Below, piece by piece: positions 51,716 through 59,386 of a stretch of 64,000 nt of DNA. The stretch lies in NCBI GenBank assembly GCA_020633675.1, contig JACKDE010000003.1, positions 496,001 through 560,000 on the forward strand, given 5' to 3'. Origin of the DNA: Deferribacteres bacterium (GTDB taxonomy: Bacteria; Zhuqueibacterota; Zhuqueibacteria; Zhuqueibacterales; Geothermadaptataceae). Position 1 is the stretch's first letter; each line of letters begins with the position of its first letter. The notes under the pieces were generated by a model. It saw only the letters and a list, made by a program, of their open reading frames with translations, did not search any database and was not told where the DNA came from. The position numbers and the translations under genes are program-made.

Positions 51716-52474
51716 TCAGGCGCGTATTTTCTTTGCCTGCACCATTTTGATTTCATCCATCGCCAAACGAGCGGCAGCATGCTTCGGATTTGCCTTTAAA
51801 ATGCGTTTGAACATCTGCCCCGCGCGATCATACCAGCCACCTTCCATGTAGTATTTTCCCGTCAAATAAAACGTGGCTTCGGGAGTGGCCTGCCCGGTAA
51901 CGCGCTTCAGCAATTCTGTCCCGTTCATCCCAATGCTTCTTCGCAAATTGCGATCATTTTCAACAATCAGCGCCAACATTTGCACATTCGATGAGTGCAA
52001 TTGCATCAACTCGATCAGCACTTCAACGCCGGCATCAAATAGCGACTTGAGCTGTTTAATTTGTTGCTCGAGCTCGGAAGCAGCATCGGAATCACCGTGA
52101 TTGAGAGGATCGTAGTGTTTATGCAGATATTTCAACTCCCTGGCAACAAGCGTTTTATGGAAAAGTCGTCCGACGTTGGTAATAAAATTAATTTCAGGCT
52201 GTGCCGGATCTATTTTGTGACGGTCTTCAATATTTATTTTTTCAGGCCCAACAATTCTTTTAAAAACAAGATGGTGATCTTCTTTTATTTCAAATAAAAT
52301 ATCGCTCAAATCATCAAGATCATCGAACGGAAAGTCGATTTTAATTTTAAGACCGGCATATGTTTTTTTAAACTTTTCGCAGGCAAGAATATACTTTCCC
52401 GCCATTTTGCGGATCATCCAGTCTTTGATGCCCAGAAGATATTCAGATACATAGGCGTGTCTGCCGTTCAGCAT
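51716..52474 (-). CDS. Hypothetical protein with TPR-like C-terminus
   Basis: 252 aa. No signal or membrane helix. The central part is helical (ELEQQIKQLKSLFDAGVEVL), and the last 60 residues look like one or two TPR units (ATFYLTGKYYMEGGWYDRAG, MFKRILKANPKHAAARLAMD). Start at 52474, 11 bp after the FAH-family gene, suggesting one transcript. Function unknown. Confidence 0.7.
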   Translation of the reverse strand: MLNGRHAYVSEYLLGIKDWMIRKMAGKYILACEKFKKTYAGLKIKIDFPFDDLDDLSDILFEIKEDHHLVFKRIVGPEKINIEDRHKIDPAQPEINFITNVGRLFHKTLVARELKYLHKHYDPLNHGDSDAASELEQQIKQLKSLFDAGVEVLIELMQLHSSNVQMLALIVENDRNLRRSIGMNGTELLKRVTGQATPEATFYLTGKYYMEGGWYDRAGQMFKRILKANPKHAAARLAMDEIKMVQAKKIRA

Positions 52475-52485
52475 CGTACTGTCCT

Positions 52486-53409
52486 CTATTTTTTAGACAA
52501 GATAGGCGGCGCTGCCAGCACATTATTTTCCAGAGTTCCGATTTCATCAATTTCGATTTTGATCAAATCGCCAGAAGCTAAAGTTGATACGCCTGCGGGC
52601 GTGCCGGTCGCAATGATATCTCCTTCGGTCAACGTCATATAACGCGAAATATAAGCCACTAATTCAGTGATCGGTGTAATCATATCGCGTGTATTGCCAT
52701 CCTGCCGTACTTCATCATTCACCGTCACCCGGATTCCCAGATTTTGCGGATCGGCGATTGCATTTGCCGGCACAACATAGGGGCCGATTGGGCAAAAGGT
52801 GTCCAGACTTTTCGCCCGGAACCAGGGTAAGCCTTTTTGTTTGTCTTTTTGCTGCAGATCACGGGCTGTCACATCGTTTAAAATTGTGTAACCGGCAATA
52901 TATTCAGATACCTGCGATGCCTTGATCTGGTAACCGGATTTACCGATTATTACCGCCAATTCGCCTTCATGGTGCACTTTTCCGATATCAGATGGCACGC
53001 GAATCATTCCACCTGAAGCGACCATCGAAGAGGGTGACTTCGCGAAAAGGATCGGCTCATCCGGCACAGGATTATTCAGCTCTGCCGCATGCTCGCGATA
53101 GTTGCGACCAACGCAGACAATCTTTTGTGGCCGCTCAATCGGCGCTTTGAATTGAACGGGACCGCGAATCAATAAATCTGAAATGGAGCGATATTGCTTG
53201 AGCGTGTCAAACAGTTCGTCAAAGGTTTCCGCATGAAACAGATCCATTTCAATGATCATTTGCACAAATTGAAAATCGGGGCCCTGGTTGTTGAGTGAGA
53301 TTTGCTTGTATAACGCCCACGCCAAGGTAAAATTATACCGTTTACCCTGCCATTCAACGCCAACGAAAGGCTGGTTTTGGTTATCCAGGTAGGAAAAAAC
53401 GCGAGTCAA
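52486..53409 (-). CDS. Fumarylacetoacetate hydrolase-family protein
   Basis: 307 aa. The C-terminal FAH domain starts at about 90 with IVCVGRNYREHAAELNNPVP, metal ligands in HHEGELAVIIGK (two Glu) and NDVTARDLQ (Asp), and GDIIATGTPAGVSTLASGD. The N-terminal 85 residues are a smaller beta domain typical of the bacterial homologs. Members hydrolyse or decarboxylate beta-keto acids such as fumarylpyruvate, 2-hydroxyhepta-2,4-dienedioate or oxaloacetate; the exact substrate is not determinable. Confidence 0.92.
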   Translation of the reverse strand: MTRVFSYLDNQNQPFVGVEWQGKRYNFTLAWALYKQISLNNQGPDFQFVQMIIEMDLFHAETFDELFDTLKQYRSISDLLIRGPVQFKAPIERPQKIVCVGRNYREHAAELNNPVPDEPILFAKSPSSMVASGGMIRVPSDIGKVHHEGELAVIIGKSGYQIKASQVSEYIAGYTILNDVTARDLQQKDKQKGLPWFRAKSLDTFCPIGPYVVPANAIADPQNLGIRVTVNDEVRQDGNTRDMITPITELVAYISRYMTLTEGDIIATGTPAGVSTLASGDLIKIEIDEIGTLENNVLAAPPILSKK

Positions 53410-53545
53410 CGATCAATCCTTTGATTTTGAACTTTCTCATGTCAATCAGGCGAACTGCTGCCGTTCTGGCTTTGTTATATTAACCTTTTTCAGCAAAAAT
53501 ACAAGTCTTTTGCTGTCGAGGCATTTTGTATTGCCACAATCACTT

Positions 53546-54136
53546 TTAGCCTGAACGGGAGAGCTTCGGCACAAAGCGCGGCACTTTCTTTTTGTAAGCA
53601 CGATAGGCATGACCAAAGCGCTTTTCGAGATGGTGCTCTTCAAATATCGAGCCGATGATGAAGTACAAAATGATGCTCATACTGTAAGCTGCCCAGCCTA
53701 TGGTCATTACAGGATTGGCAATCAAGAATAGGATACTTGTACTGTAAAGCGGGTGCCGGCAATAGCGAAACAATCCGCCAGTGTTGAAATCATCGGCACC
53801 AGGCGGAGACAATCCCAGAAAGGCGTCTGAATTGAAGTCGCGCAGGCCGCGCACAAAAAGCACTACAGCCACGACCTGCAGTGCTCGCAGCAGGTGGCCG
53901 GGCAGGCCTGCAATGACATATAAGATAGCAGGATCGGGTGGCACAACCACATAAATTAAAGCCAGCAAGATCGCACTTGCTATATTATACAGCAGCCGAT
54001 AGCGCTTTGCTGATAATCGCAGCCGGCTTTCAAGCGCTACGCGAACAGCAGGGATAGCAAAAATTGAATGCATCGCGCCGAATAGAGCAAAGGCGATCAA
54101 AACACTGAAGAAATAGCTGGTAAGCATGTAGCTCAT
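53546..54136 (-). CDS. ICMT-like membrane methyltransferase
   Basis: 196 aa from the ATG at 54136. Four to five membrane helices, and the C-terminal isoprenylcysteine carboxyl methyltransferase/phospholipid methyltransferase motif: FRYCRHPLYSTSILF, then EEHHLEKRFGHAYRAYKKKVPRF split across the end. These residues bind SAM. The substrate is unknown; NnrU-like and lipid methyltransferase roles are both possible. First of three minus-strand genes with the FAH-family and TPR-like genes. Confidence 0.85.
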   Translation of the reverse strand: MSYMLTSYFFSVLIAFALFGAMHSIFAIPAVRVALESRLRLSAKRYRLLYNIASAILLALIYVVVPPDPAILYVIAGLPGHLLRALQVVAVVLFVRGLRDFNSDAFLGLSPPGADDFNTGGLFRYCRHPLYSTSILFLIANPVMTIGWAAYSMSIILYFIIGSIFEEHHLEKRFGHAYRAYKKKVPRFVPKLSRSG

Positions 54137-54268
54137 ATTATTGCTGATCCTGGTTATCTGGTTTTGCAAAACAATTACAAAAGTGCATTTGTGCGATTCG
54201 CTTTGGAATTGCGACAATAATTTTTAAATCTGGCTTTTAAAAAGCAATGTATTCAATACGGAGGCAAA

Positions 54269-54721
54269 ATGTTCCTCGAGATCGAGATTACCTCTGGCGA
54301 ATATTCAATTAGCACAGACAAATCAAAGCTAAACATAGAATTGGTTCACGATTTTTTAAGTAAATCCTACTGGGCGATGGATATTCCGAAAGCTGTGGTC
54401 AAAAATGCCGTCCGGCATTCGCTCTGTTTCGGTGTTTACCGTGACGATCAGCAGGTCGGCTTTGCGCGGGTCATTTCCGATTTCTCGACTTTTGCCTATA
54501 TGGCTGATGTCTTTATTTTAGAAGAACACCGCGGCAAAGGCTTGGGGAAGCTGCTTGTCGAGACGATGATTGACCACCCTGATTTATTGCGTATGCCGCG
54601 CTGGATGCTGCTTACAAAAGACGCCAATGATCTTTATCAAAAGATGGGCTTCGCCAGGCCTGAGAAGCCCGAACGGATAATGGAGCGTCTCGATCCAACA
54701 GCCTTTGACGAGTCAGCATAA
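54269..54721 (+). CDS. GNAT family N-acetyltransferase
   Basis: 150 aa. GNAT core with CFGVYRDDQQVGFARVISDF (beta strands), MADVFILEEHRGKGLGKLLV (the acetyl-CoA loop R-G-K-G-L-G), and LYQKMGFARPEKPE (C-terminal aromatic motif). Good ribosome-binding site GGAGG before the ATG. The substrate is unknown; short members of this type often acetylate small amines. It diverges from the ICMT-like gene. Confidence 0.92.
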   Translation: MFLEIEITSGEYSISTDKSKLNIELVHDFLSKSYWAMDIPKAVVKNAVRHSLCFGVYRDDQQVGFARVISDFSTFAYMADVFILEEHRGKGLGKLLVETMIDHPDLLRMPRWMLLTKDANDLYQKMGFARPEKPERIMERLDPTAFDESA

Positions 54722-54801
54722 CCAGAAAGCCGTTGTCGTTTTATGCCAAACAAACTATATTGCTGTCCGTCTGATCACTTAAAATTTAGTATAGCGAAGT
54801 C

Positions 54802-55440
54802 ATGTCTACTACTGCCCTGCTTGTCATAGCAATAACAATTGCCGTTTCTGTCATTATCGCCTGGCTTATTTCGTACCGCACATCGATCCCCAAATTGCCC
54901 GGCTGGCTAAAAGTCGTCCTGATTACGCTCGCCATTGCCGGCGCGGCGTTGATTTACTGGCCCTTTCAGCGTCTGGCGACTGTTGAGGTGCACGGAAAGT
55001 GGCCAACTGTGTCTGGCCGCGTCACACGATCCGAAGTGACGGATCGCCGCAGTGCCTGGCCGGTTATCGAGTATGAGTATGAAGTTGCGGGCCAACACTA
55101 CAGCGGTACCTCAAACCTGAATTTCCCCGGATTCGGCGGCCGAACCAATCGCCAGGACGCTGCGGAAAAAGTTGTTTCGCAATTTGCCGCTGGCGATAGC
55201 ATCATCGTGCATTACAATCCTCAAAAGCCAAACATTTCCATTCTCAAAACCGGGCCAACCTGGGATATTTTCGGTCAGCTCGGCCTTGGTATCACCTTGC
55301 TAATACTTTCAACCATTGTCCTGACGCTAACTTTGTTTTTTGCCTCGGAGCCCCCAAATTCAATCGAAAACCTGAATTCCACATTGAATGAACCCTATAA
55401 TGGAACACATCGACGTAATCGAACTCAAAAAATGGATTGA
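54802..55440 (+). CDS. DUF3592 membrane protein
   Basis: 212 aa. Two N-terminal membrane helices (LLVIAITIAVSVIIAWLI, VVLITLAIAGAALIYWPF), an extracytoplasmic DUF3592 domain (WPTVSGRVTRSEV, WPVIEYEYEVAGQHYSGTS, GDSIIVHYNPQKPNISIL) and a third helix (about 170-192). The function of DUF3592 is unknown. Its last 40-50 bp overlap the rhodanese gene, suggesting coupled translation. Confidence 0.85.
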   Translation: MSTTALLVIAITIAVSVIIAWLISYRTSIPKLPGWLKVVLITLAIAGAALIYWPFQRLATVEVHGKWPTVSGRVTRSEVTDRRSAWPVIEYEYEVAGQHYSGTSNLNFPGFGGRTNRQDAAEKVVSQFAAGDSIIVHYNPQKPNISILKTGPTWDIFGQLGLGITLLILSTIVLTLTLFFASEPPNSIENLNSTLNEPYNGTHRRNRTQKMD

Positions 55441-55717
55441 CGCGGGCAAACAGATCACCTTGCTGGACATCCGCGAAAAGTTTGAAGTCGACTATTGCAA
55501 ACTTCCCGACGCGATCCATATCCCGATGCATGAAATTCCATCGCGAATTGATGCTTTGGATGAGGATGCTACCATTGTTGTCTACTGTCACACCGGCGTG
55601 CGGAGTCAATATGTTTGCCAGTATTTATTAGACCAGGGCTACCGCAAGGTGCTCAACTTGCTCGGCGGCATTCACGATTGGTCATTACGCGTCGATACGT
55701 CCGTACCAGTCTATTAG
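55400..55717 (+). CDS. Single-domain rhodanese
   Basis: 105 aa from the ATG at 55400 (another ATG 12 bp earlier). Sulfurtransferase fold with LLDIREKFEVDYCKLPDAIH (strand and CH2A-like motif) and the active-site loop VVYCHTGVRSQ, Cys in the six-residue CHTGVR pocket typical of GlpE-like enzymes. Cytoplasmic, moves sulfane sulfur to a thiol acceptor. It overlaps the DUF3592 gene. Confidence 0.93.
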   Translation: MEHIDVIELKKWIDAGKQITLLDIREKFEVDYCKLPDAIHIPMHEIPSRIDALDEDATIVVYCHTGVRSQYVCQYLLDQGYRKVLNLLGGIHDWSLRVDTSVPVY

Positions 55718-55826
55718 CAAACCTGCAATTTTGCACACAAGTATTTAGCTATTTTTAAGCTGTGTCCGAATGATCGCTGGATTCTGGCACAGCGCTACCG
55801 CTGACCGTTTTCTGAGGAGGAAGCAC

Positions 55827-56165
55827 ATGCCAAATGGCTTTCAAAAAGCTGGCCCCGACCTGCATGATCCTGAAATCCATGCTCTGCTGGACCGGTATTG
55901 GCGTACAAACGTGTTGATCATGTTCAGCTTGCTGGCGATCTGGGCCATCGTCGGTCTGGGTTGCGGTATCCTGTTTGCCGACTGGCTCAACCAGTTCAGC
56001 TTTTTCGGTACAGGCTACCCGTTGGGATTCTGGTTTGCGCAACAAGGCAGCATCATCACTTTTGTGCTGCTTATTTTGGTCTACTGCCTCATGTTGAACC
56101 GTCTCGACGCGCGCCACCATGCTGAGCTTGAAGCGTTGCAGGCCGAAGGGAGGGCGCAATCATGA
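55827..56165 (+). CDS. Sodium/solute symporter small subunit (DUF4212)
   Basis: 112 aa from the ATG at 55827, chosen because GAGGAGG lies just upstream. DLHDPEIHALLDRYWRTNV followed by two membrane helices (VLIMFSLLAIWAIVGLGCGI, GSIITFVLLILVYCLM) is the DUF4212 pattern, which is nearly always followed by an SSS-family transporter. Stop and next start overlap (ATGA). Confidence 0.92.
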   Translation: MPNGFQKAGPDLHDPEIHALLDRYWRTNVLIMFSLLAIWAIVGLGCGILFADWLNQFSFFGTGYPLGFWFAQQGSIITFVLLILVYCLMLNRLDARHHAELEALQAEGRAQS

Positions 56166-58015
56166 GTGTACAAGCCTGGACGTACTTTTTCGTCGGTGCT
56201 TCTTTTGCAGTCTATCTCGGCATCGCCTGGCTCAGTCGTGTGCGTGATACCCAGGGATTTTATGTCGCGGGTCGTGGTGTGCCTGCTATTGCAAACGGTA
56301 TGGCCACCGCTGCTGACTGGATGAGCGCAGCCTCCTTCATTTCGATGGCCGGATTGATCTCGACGATGGGCTATGCCGGCGGTGTTTACCTGATGGGCTG
56401 GACCGGTGGCTATGTGCTGTTGGCGCTGTTGCTTGCCCCCTATCTGCGCAAATTTGGCCATTACACCGTGCCCGATTTTGTTGGAGATCGCTATGACTCC
56501 GTGGTCGCGCGTGCAGTAGCGGTCTTGTGCGCAATTTTTGTCAGCTTTACCTATGTGGCCGGGCAAATGCGCGGCGTGGGCGTAGTCTTCAGCCGCTTTC
56601 TGGAGGTTGATGTCAACACCGGCGTGGTCATCGGCATGGCGATTGTGTTTATCTACGCGACCCTTGGCGGCATGAAGGGCATTACCTGGACGCAGGTGGC
56701 ACAGTATTGGGTGCTGATCACCGCCTTTCTGATTCCGGCATTTGCGATCAGTTTCAAACTCACCGGCACTTTTCTGCCGCAAGCCGGACTTGGCGCTGAG
56801 CTCACACCGGAGATTGCCGGTGCGCAAGGTGTACATTTACTGGAAAAGCTCAACATCATTCTCGAAGATCTCGGATTCGCCAGCTACACCGAGACCTTTG
56901 TCGGCTCATGGGACAAAGTGAATGTTTTCTGCGTCGCGCTCGCGCTTATGGTTGGGACAGCAGGCTTGCCACACGTCATCGTGCGTTTTTATACCGTGAA
57001 GACGGTCAAAGCAGCGCGCTGGAGCGCAATGTGGGCGCTATTTTTTATTTCATTGCTGTACCTGACCGCTCCGGCAACGGCCGCCTTTGCGCGCTATTAT
57101 ATGATTCAAAGCTTGAATGGCAAAACCGCCGCCGAGCTGCCGGCCTGGTTCAGCAATTGGGAAAAAACCGGCTTGATTTTGTGGCTCGATAATGGCGATG
57201 GCATGGTGCACTATTCCGCCGGTACAGATAATGAAATTTTCCGCAGCGGCAACCTGACCATCAGCGAACTCTCTGGCATCCGGCAAGCGCACCAGCAGTG
57301 GCTCGATTCCGGTACGGCGCAAGGTGCAGATGGCCGAATTGTGTTGACGCAGAAAGGCCTTTCCGGTCCTGACCGCGATATTATCGTTTTGGCCACGCCG
57401 GAGATGGCAGAGCTGGCGGATTGGATTATTGCGCTGGTAGCTGCGGGTGGGTTAGCGGCAGCACTCTCGACAGCAAGCGGCTTGTTGCTAGTGATTTCGT
57501 CGAGTGTAGCGCACGATTTGTACTACCGGGTGCTGCGGCCGGCAGCGAGCGAGAAGCAACGCTTGCTGGTCGGTCGTGCCGTCATCGGGCTGGCAGTCGT
57601 GATCGCCGGCATCTTCGGCATTTACCCGCCGGGATTTGTCAGCCAGGTGGTGGCGTTTGCGTTTGGCCTGGCCGCGGCGAGCTTCTTTCCTGCGATTGTG
57701 TTGGGCATTTTCAGCAAGCGGGTCAGCACGGTACCTGCGGTAGCTGGCATGCTGGTGGGCATCGGCTTTACAGCCTATTACATCATCGCCTGCGTGTTTT
57801 TTGGCATGCAGCCATGGACGTTCGGTGTATTTGACAGCGGTATCAATCCACAAGGCATCGGCACGATCGGCATGCTGATTAATTTTGCTGTAACGCTGGG
57901 GTTGACACCGTTTTTTCCCAAACCGGGCGAGAAAATACAGGACATGATCGACTCGGTGCGCGAACCGGAAGGCGCCGGTCCGGCCATCGAAATCGAAGAT
58001 GCACCGGAGCATTAA
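56162..58015 (+). CDS. Sodium:solute symporter, acetate/monocarboxylate type
   Basis: 617 aa, about 13 membrane helices, of the SSS family subgroup paired with DUF4212. Recognisable segments: FYVAGRGVPAIANGMATAAD, WMSAASFISMAGL, the GGMKGITWTQVAQY sodium-site region, GTAGLPHVIVRFYT, and ALVAAGGLAAALSTASGLLL near the C-terminal helices. Residues about 310-400 form a long insert typical of this VC_2705-type subgroup. It likely imports acetate or pyruvate-like monocarboxylates with Na+; the substrate is by family only. Confidence 0.93.
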   Translation: MSVQAWTYFFVGASFAVYLGIAWLSRVRDTQGFYVAGRGVPAIANGMATAADWMSAASFISMAGLISTMGYAGGVYLMGWTGGYVLLALLLAPYLRKFGHYTVPDFVGDRYDSVVARAVAVLCAIFVSFTYVAGQMRGVGVVFSRFLEVDVNTGVVIGMAIVFIYATLGGMKGITWTQVAQYWVLITAFLIPAFAISFKLTGTFLPQAGLGAELTPEIAGAQGVHLLEKLNIILEDLGFASYTETFVGSWDKVNVFCVALALMVGTAGLPHVIVRFYTVKTVKAARWSAMWALFFISLLYLTAPATAAFARYYMIQSLNGKTAAELPAWFSNWEKTGLILWLDNGDGMVHYSAGTDNEIFRSGNLTISELSGIRQAHQQWLDSGTAQGADGRIVLTQKGLSGPDRDIIVLATPEMAELADWIIALVAAGGLAAALSTASGLLLVISSSVAHDLYYRVLRPAASEKQRLLVGRAVIGLAVVIAGIFGIYPPGFVSQVVAFAFGLAAASFFPAIVLGIFSKRVSTVPAVAGMLVGIGFTAYYIIACVFFGMQPWTFGVFDSGINPQGIGTIGMLINFAVTLGLTPFFPKPGEKIQDMIDSVREPEGAGPAIEIEDAPEH

Positions 58016-58033
58016 ATGGCAGCGCAGCCCCGC

Positions 58034-58921
58034 CTATTGATGGTTGGTCTGGTCGAACAGATCCGAGTGGCCATCTTTATGCGGGCATCGCTTTAGAATA
58101 TTGGTAATGGCCAGCCAGGTTAATTCCCGCATTTTTTGTGACTCTTCTTCGTTTTGCCAAATTCGCTTCAATTCTGGCAAATCTTCGCAATCCCCTTGCG
58201 CCCATAGATTTTGGACAGCACTCATGCGTTCATTTTCATCTGCTGACCGCAGTTCCAATCTGAAGCCAATCTTATACAAATCATTTAGGAATTTCGTCGC
58301 AGTTTCCGATTTGACCACGCCAAGACCGATAAACTTCTCCAAACTGTTTCCGAATACCCAGATCATATCCATACTTCGATCGATAGCGTCATACAAACTT
58401 TGCTGAAATTCTTCATATTGTCTGCTAATTTTTTTGGATTCATTTTCCAGTTTCACATTGAACTTTTTCTGTTCTCTGTTCATTTCCTTGCGGGCAGCGC
58501 CAATTCCCTGTTTGAATTGAAAGCCTGTGAAAACACCAAAGCCGGCAAAAATCAAGGCCGTGATCCCCATCAACATGGAAAAACGCTCGAAAACGGTGTC
58601 CAGGCTATCGCTGCGATCACGCACGACTAACGTTTCCATCGCCACGGCAACTTCAGCAAGGTGATGCTGCAGAGCCTGCATATTCTGCAACGAGTCAGCT
58701 TTGCCAACAAGCGATGAGTTTGCATGAATCAGTATCTCTTCTGAAAGTGCCTCGATAGATTCCTTTGCCTGCTGAACCAATTCATCAGTGTGTTCTTGTT
58801 TTTTTTCGAGAAAAATTCTGCCAAAATAAAAACTTTCCACCACAAGAACACCCCCGATGATCAGTCCTGCAATGGCGACAACACCCAAAGCGCTTGAAAA
58901 AAAACGAGGTCGCTTGATCAT
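58034..58921 (-). CDS. Two-helix membrane protein with coiled coils, signalling-set member
   Basis: 295 aa from the ATG at 58921 (GGAGGG nine bases upstream). Helix 1 at about 8-30 (ALGVVAIAGLIIGGVLVVES), an extracytoplasmic coiled coil (QEHTDELVQQAKESIEALSE), helix 2 at about 120-140, then a cytoplasmic coil (GAARKEMNREQKKFNVKLEN) and a globular end with LRSADENERMSAVQNLW. The layout resembles a sensor without a recognised output domain. One base separates its start from the stop of the stand-alone receiver gene, so it belongs to the kinase/receiver operon. Function unknown. Confidence 0.75.
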   Translation of the reverse strand: MIKRPRFFSSALGVVAIAGLIIGGVLVVESFYFGRIFLEKKQEHTDELVQQAKESIEALSEEILIHANSSLVGKADSLQNMQALQHHLAEVAVAMETLVVRDRSDSLDTVFERFSMLMGITALIFAGFGVFTGFQFKQGIGAARKEMNREQKKFNVKLENESKKISRQYEEFQQSLYDAIDRSMDMIWVFGNSLEKFIGLGVVKSETATKFLNDLYKIGFRLELRSADENERMSAVQNLWAQGDCEDLPELKRIWQNEEESQKMRELTWLAITNILKRCPHKDGHSDLFDQTNHQ

Positions 58922-58922
58922 T

Positions 58923-59339
58923 TCACCCTCCATTCTTTTTAATCGCATCACGCAGAGTCCCGACAAGGATATTGTATGCGACAGGCTTCACAAGAAATCT
59001 CTCGATTTTTTTGCCCAGCTCCTCTTCAAACGATGCATTTGCTGTCAAAACAATAATTGGTGTTCGAAATCCTTCGATGGTGTGCAATTTATCTAACAAT
59101 AAAAAACCTGTGCGCAAACCGTACTGGCTCTCCGGAACATCAAACTCACCATCCGCCGGCATCATTATATCCAGAATGATGACTTTGCAGATCTGCGGAT
59201 TGGTGTTCAGTCTCTGCATCGCTTCAGATGGGCTCGCAATTTGCTCGACTGAAAAGCCGTCACTGCGCAACATCTCGATCGTTGCACGCATCCTGCGCGT
59301 CTCATCATCGACTAACAGAATGTCTAAACTATCCATCAA
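58923..59339 (-). CDS. Stand-alone response regulator receiver
   Basis: 138 aa single receiver domain with all key residues: acidic pair in ILLVDDETRRM, phosphoacceptor Asp in KVIILDIMMPADGEFD, Thr in PIIVLTANASFEEE, Lys in FLVKPVAYNIL. An insert of about 12 residues (EFDVPESQYGLRTG) follows the phosphoacceptor loop. No output domain, so it signals by protein contact. It follows the histidine kinase gene by about 47 bp. Confidence 0.93.
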   Translation of the reverse strand: MMDSLDILLVDDETRRMRATIEMLRSDGFSVEQIASPSEAMQRLNTNPQICKVIILDIMMPADGEFDVPESQYGLRTGFLLLDKLHTIEGFRTPIIVLTANASFEEELGKKIERFLVKPVAYNILVGTLRDAIKKNGG

Positions 59340-59386
59340 ACTTCCCTCCAGTGCGAAAACGGAAAAAACATCTCGGTCTTTTCCAG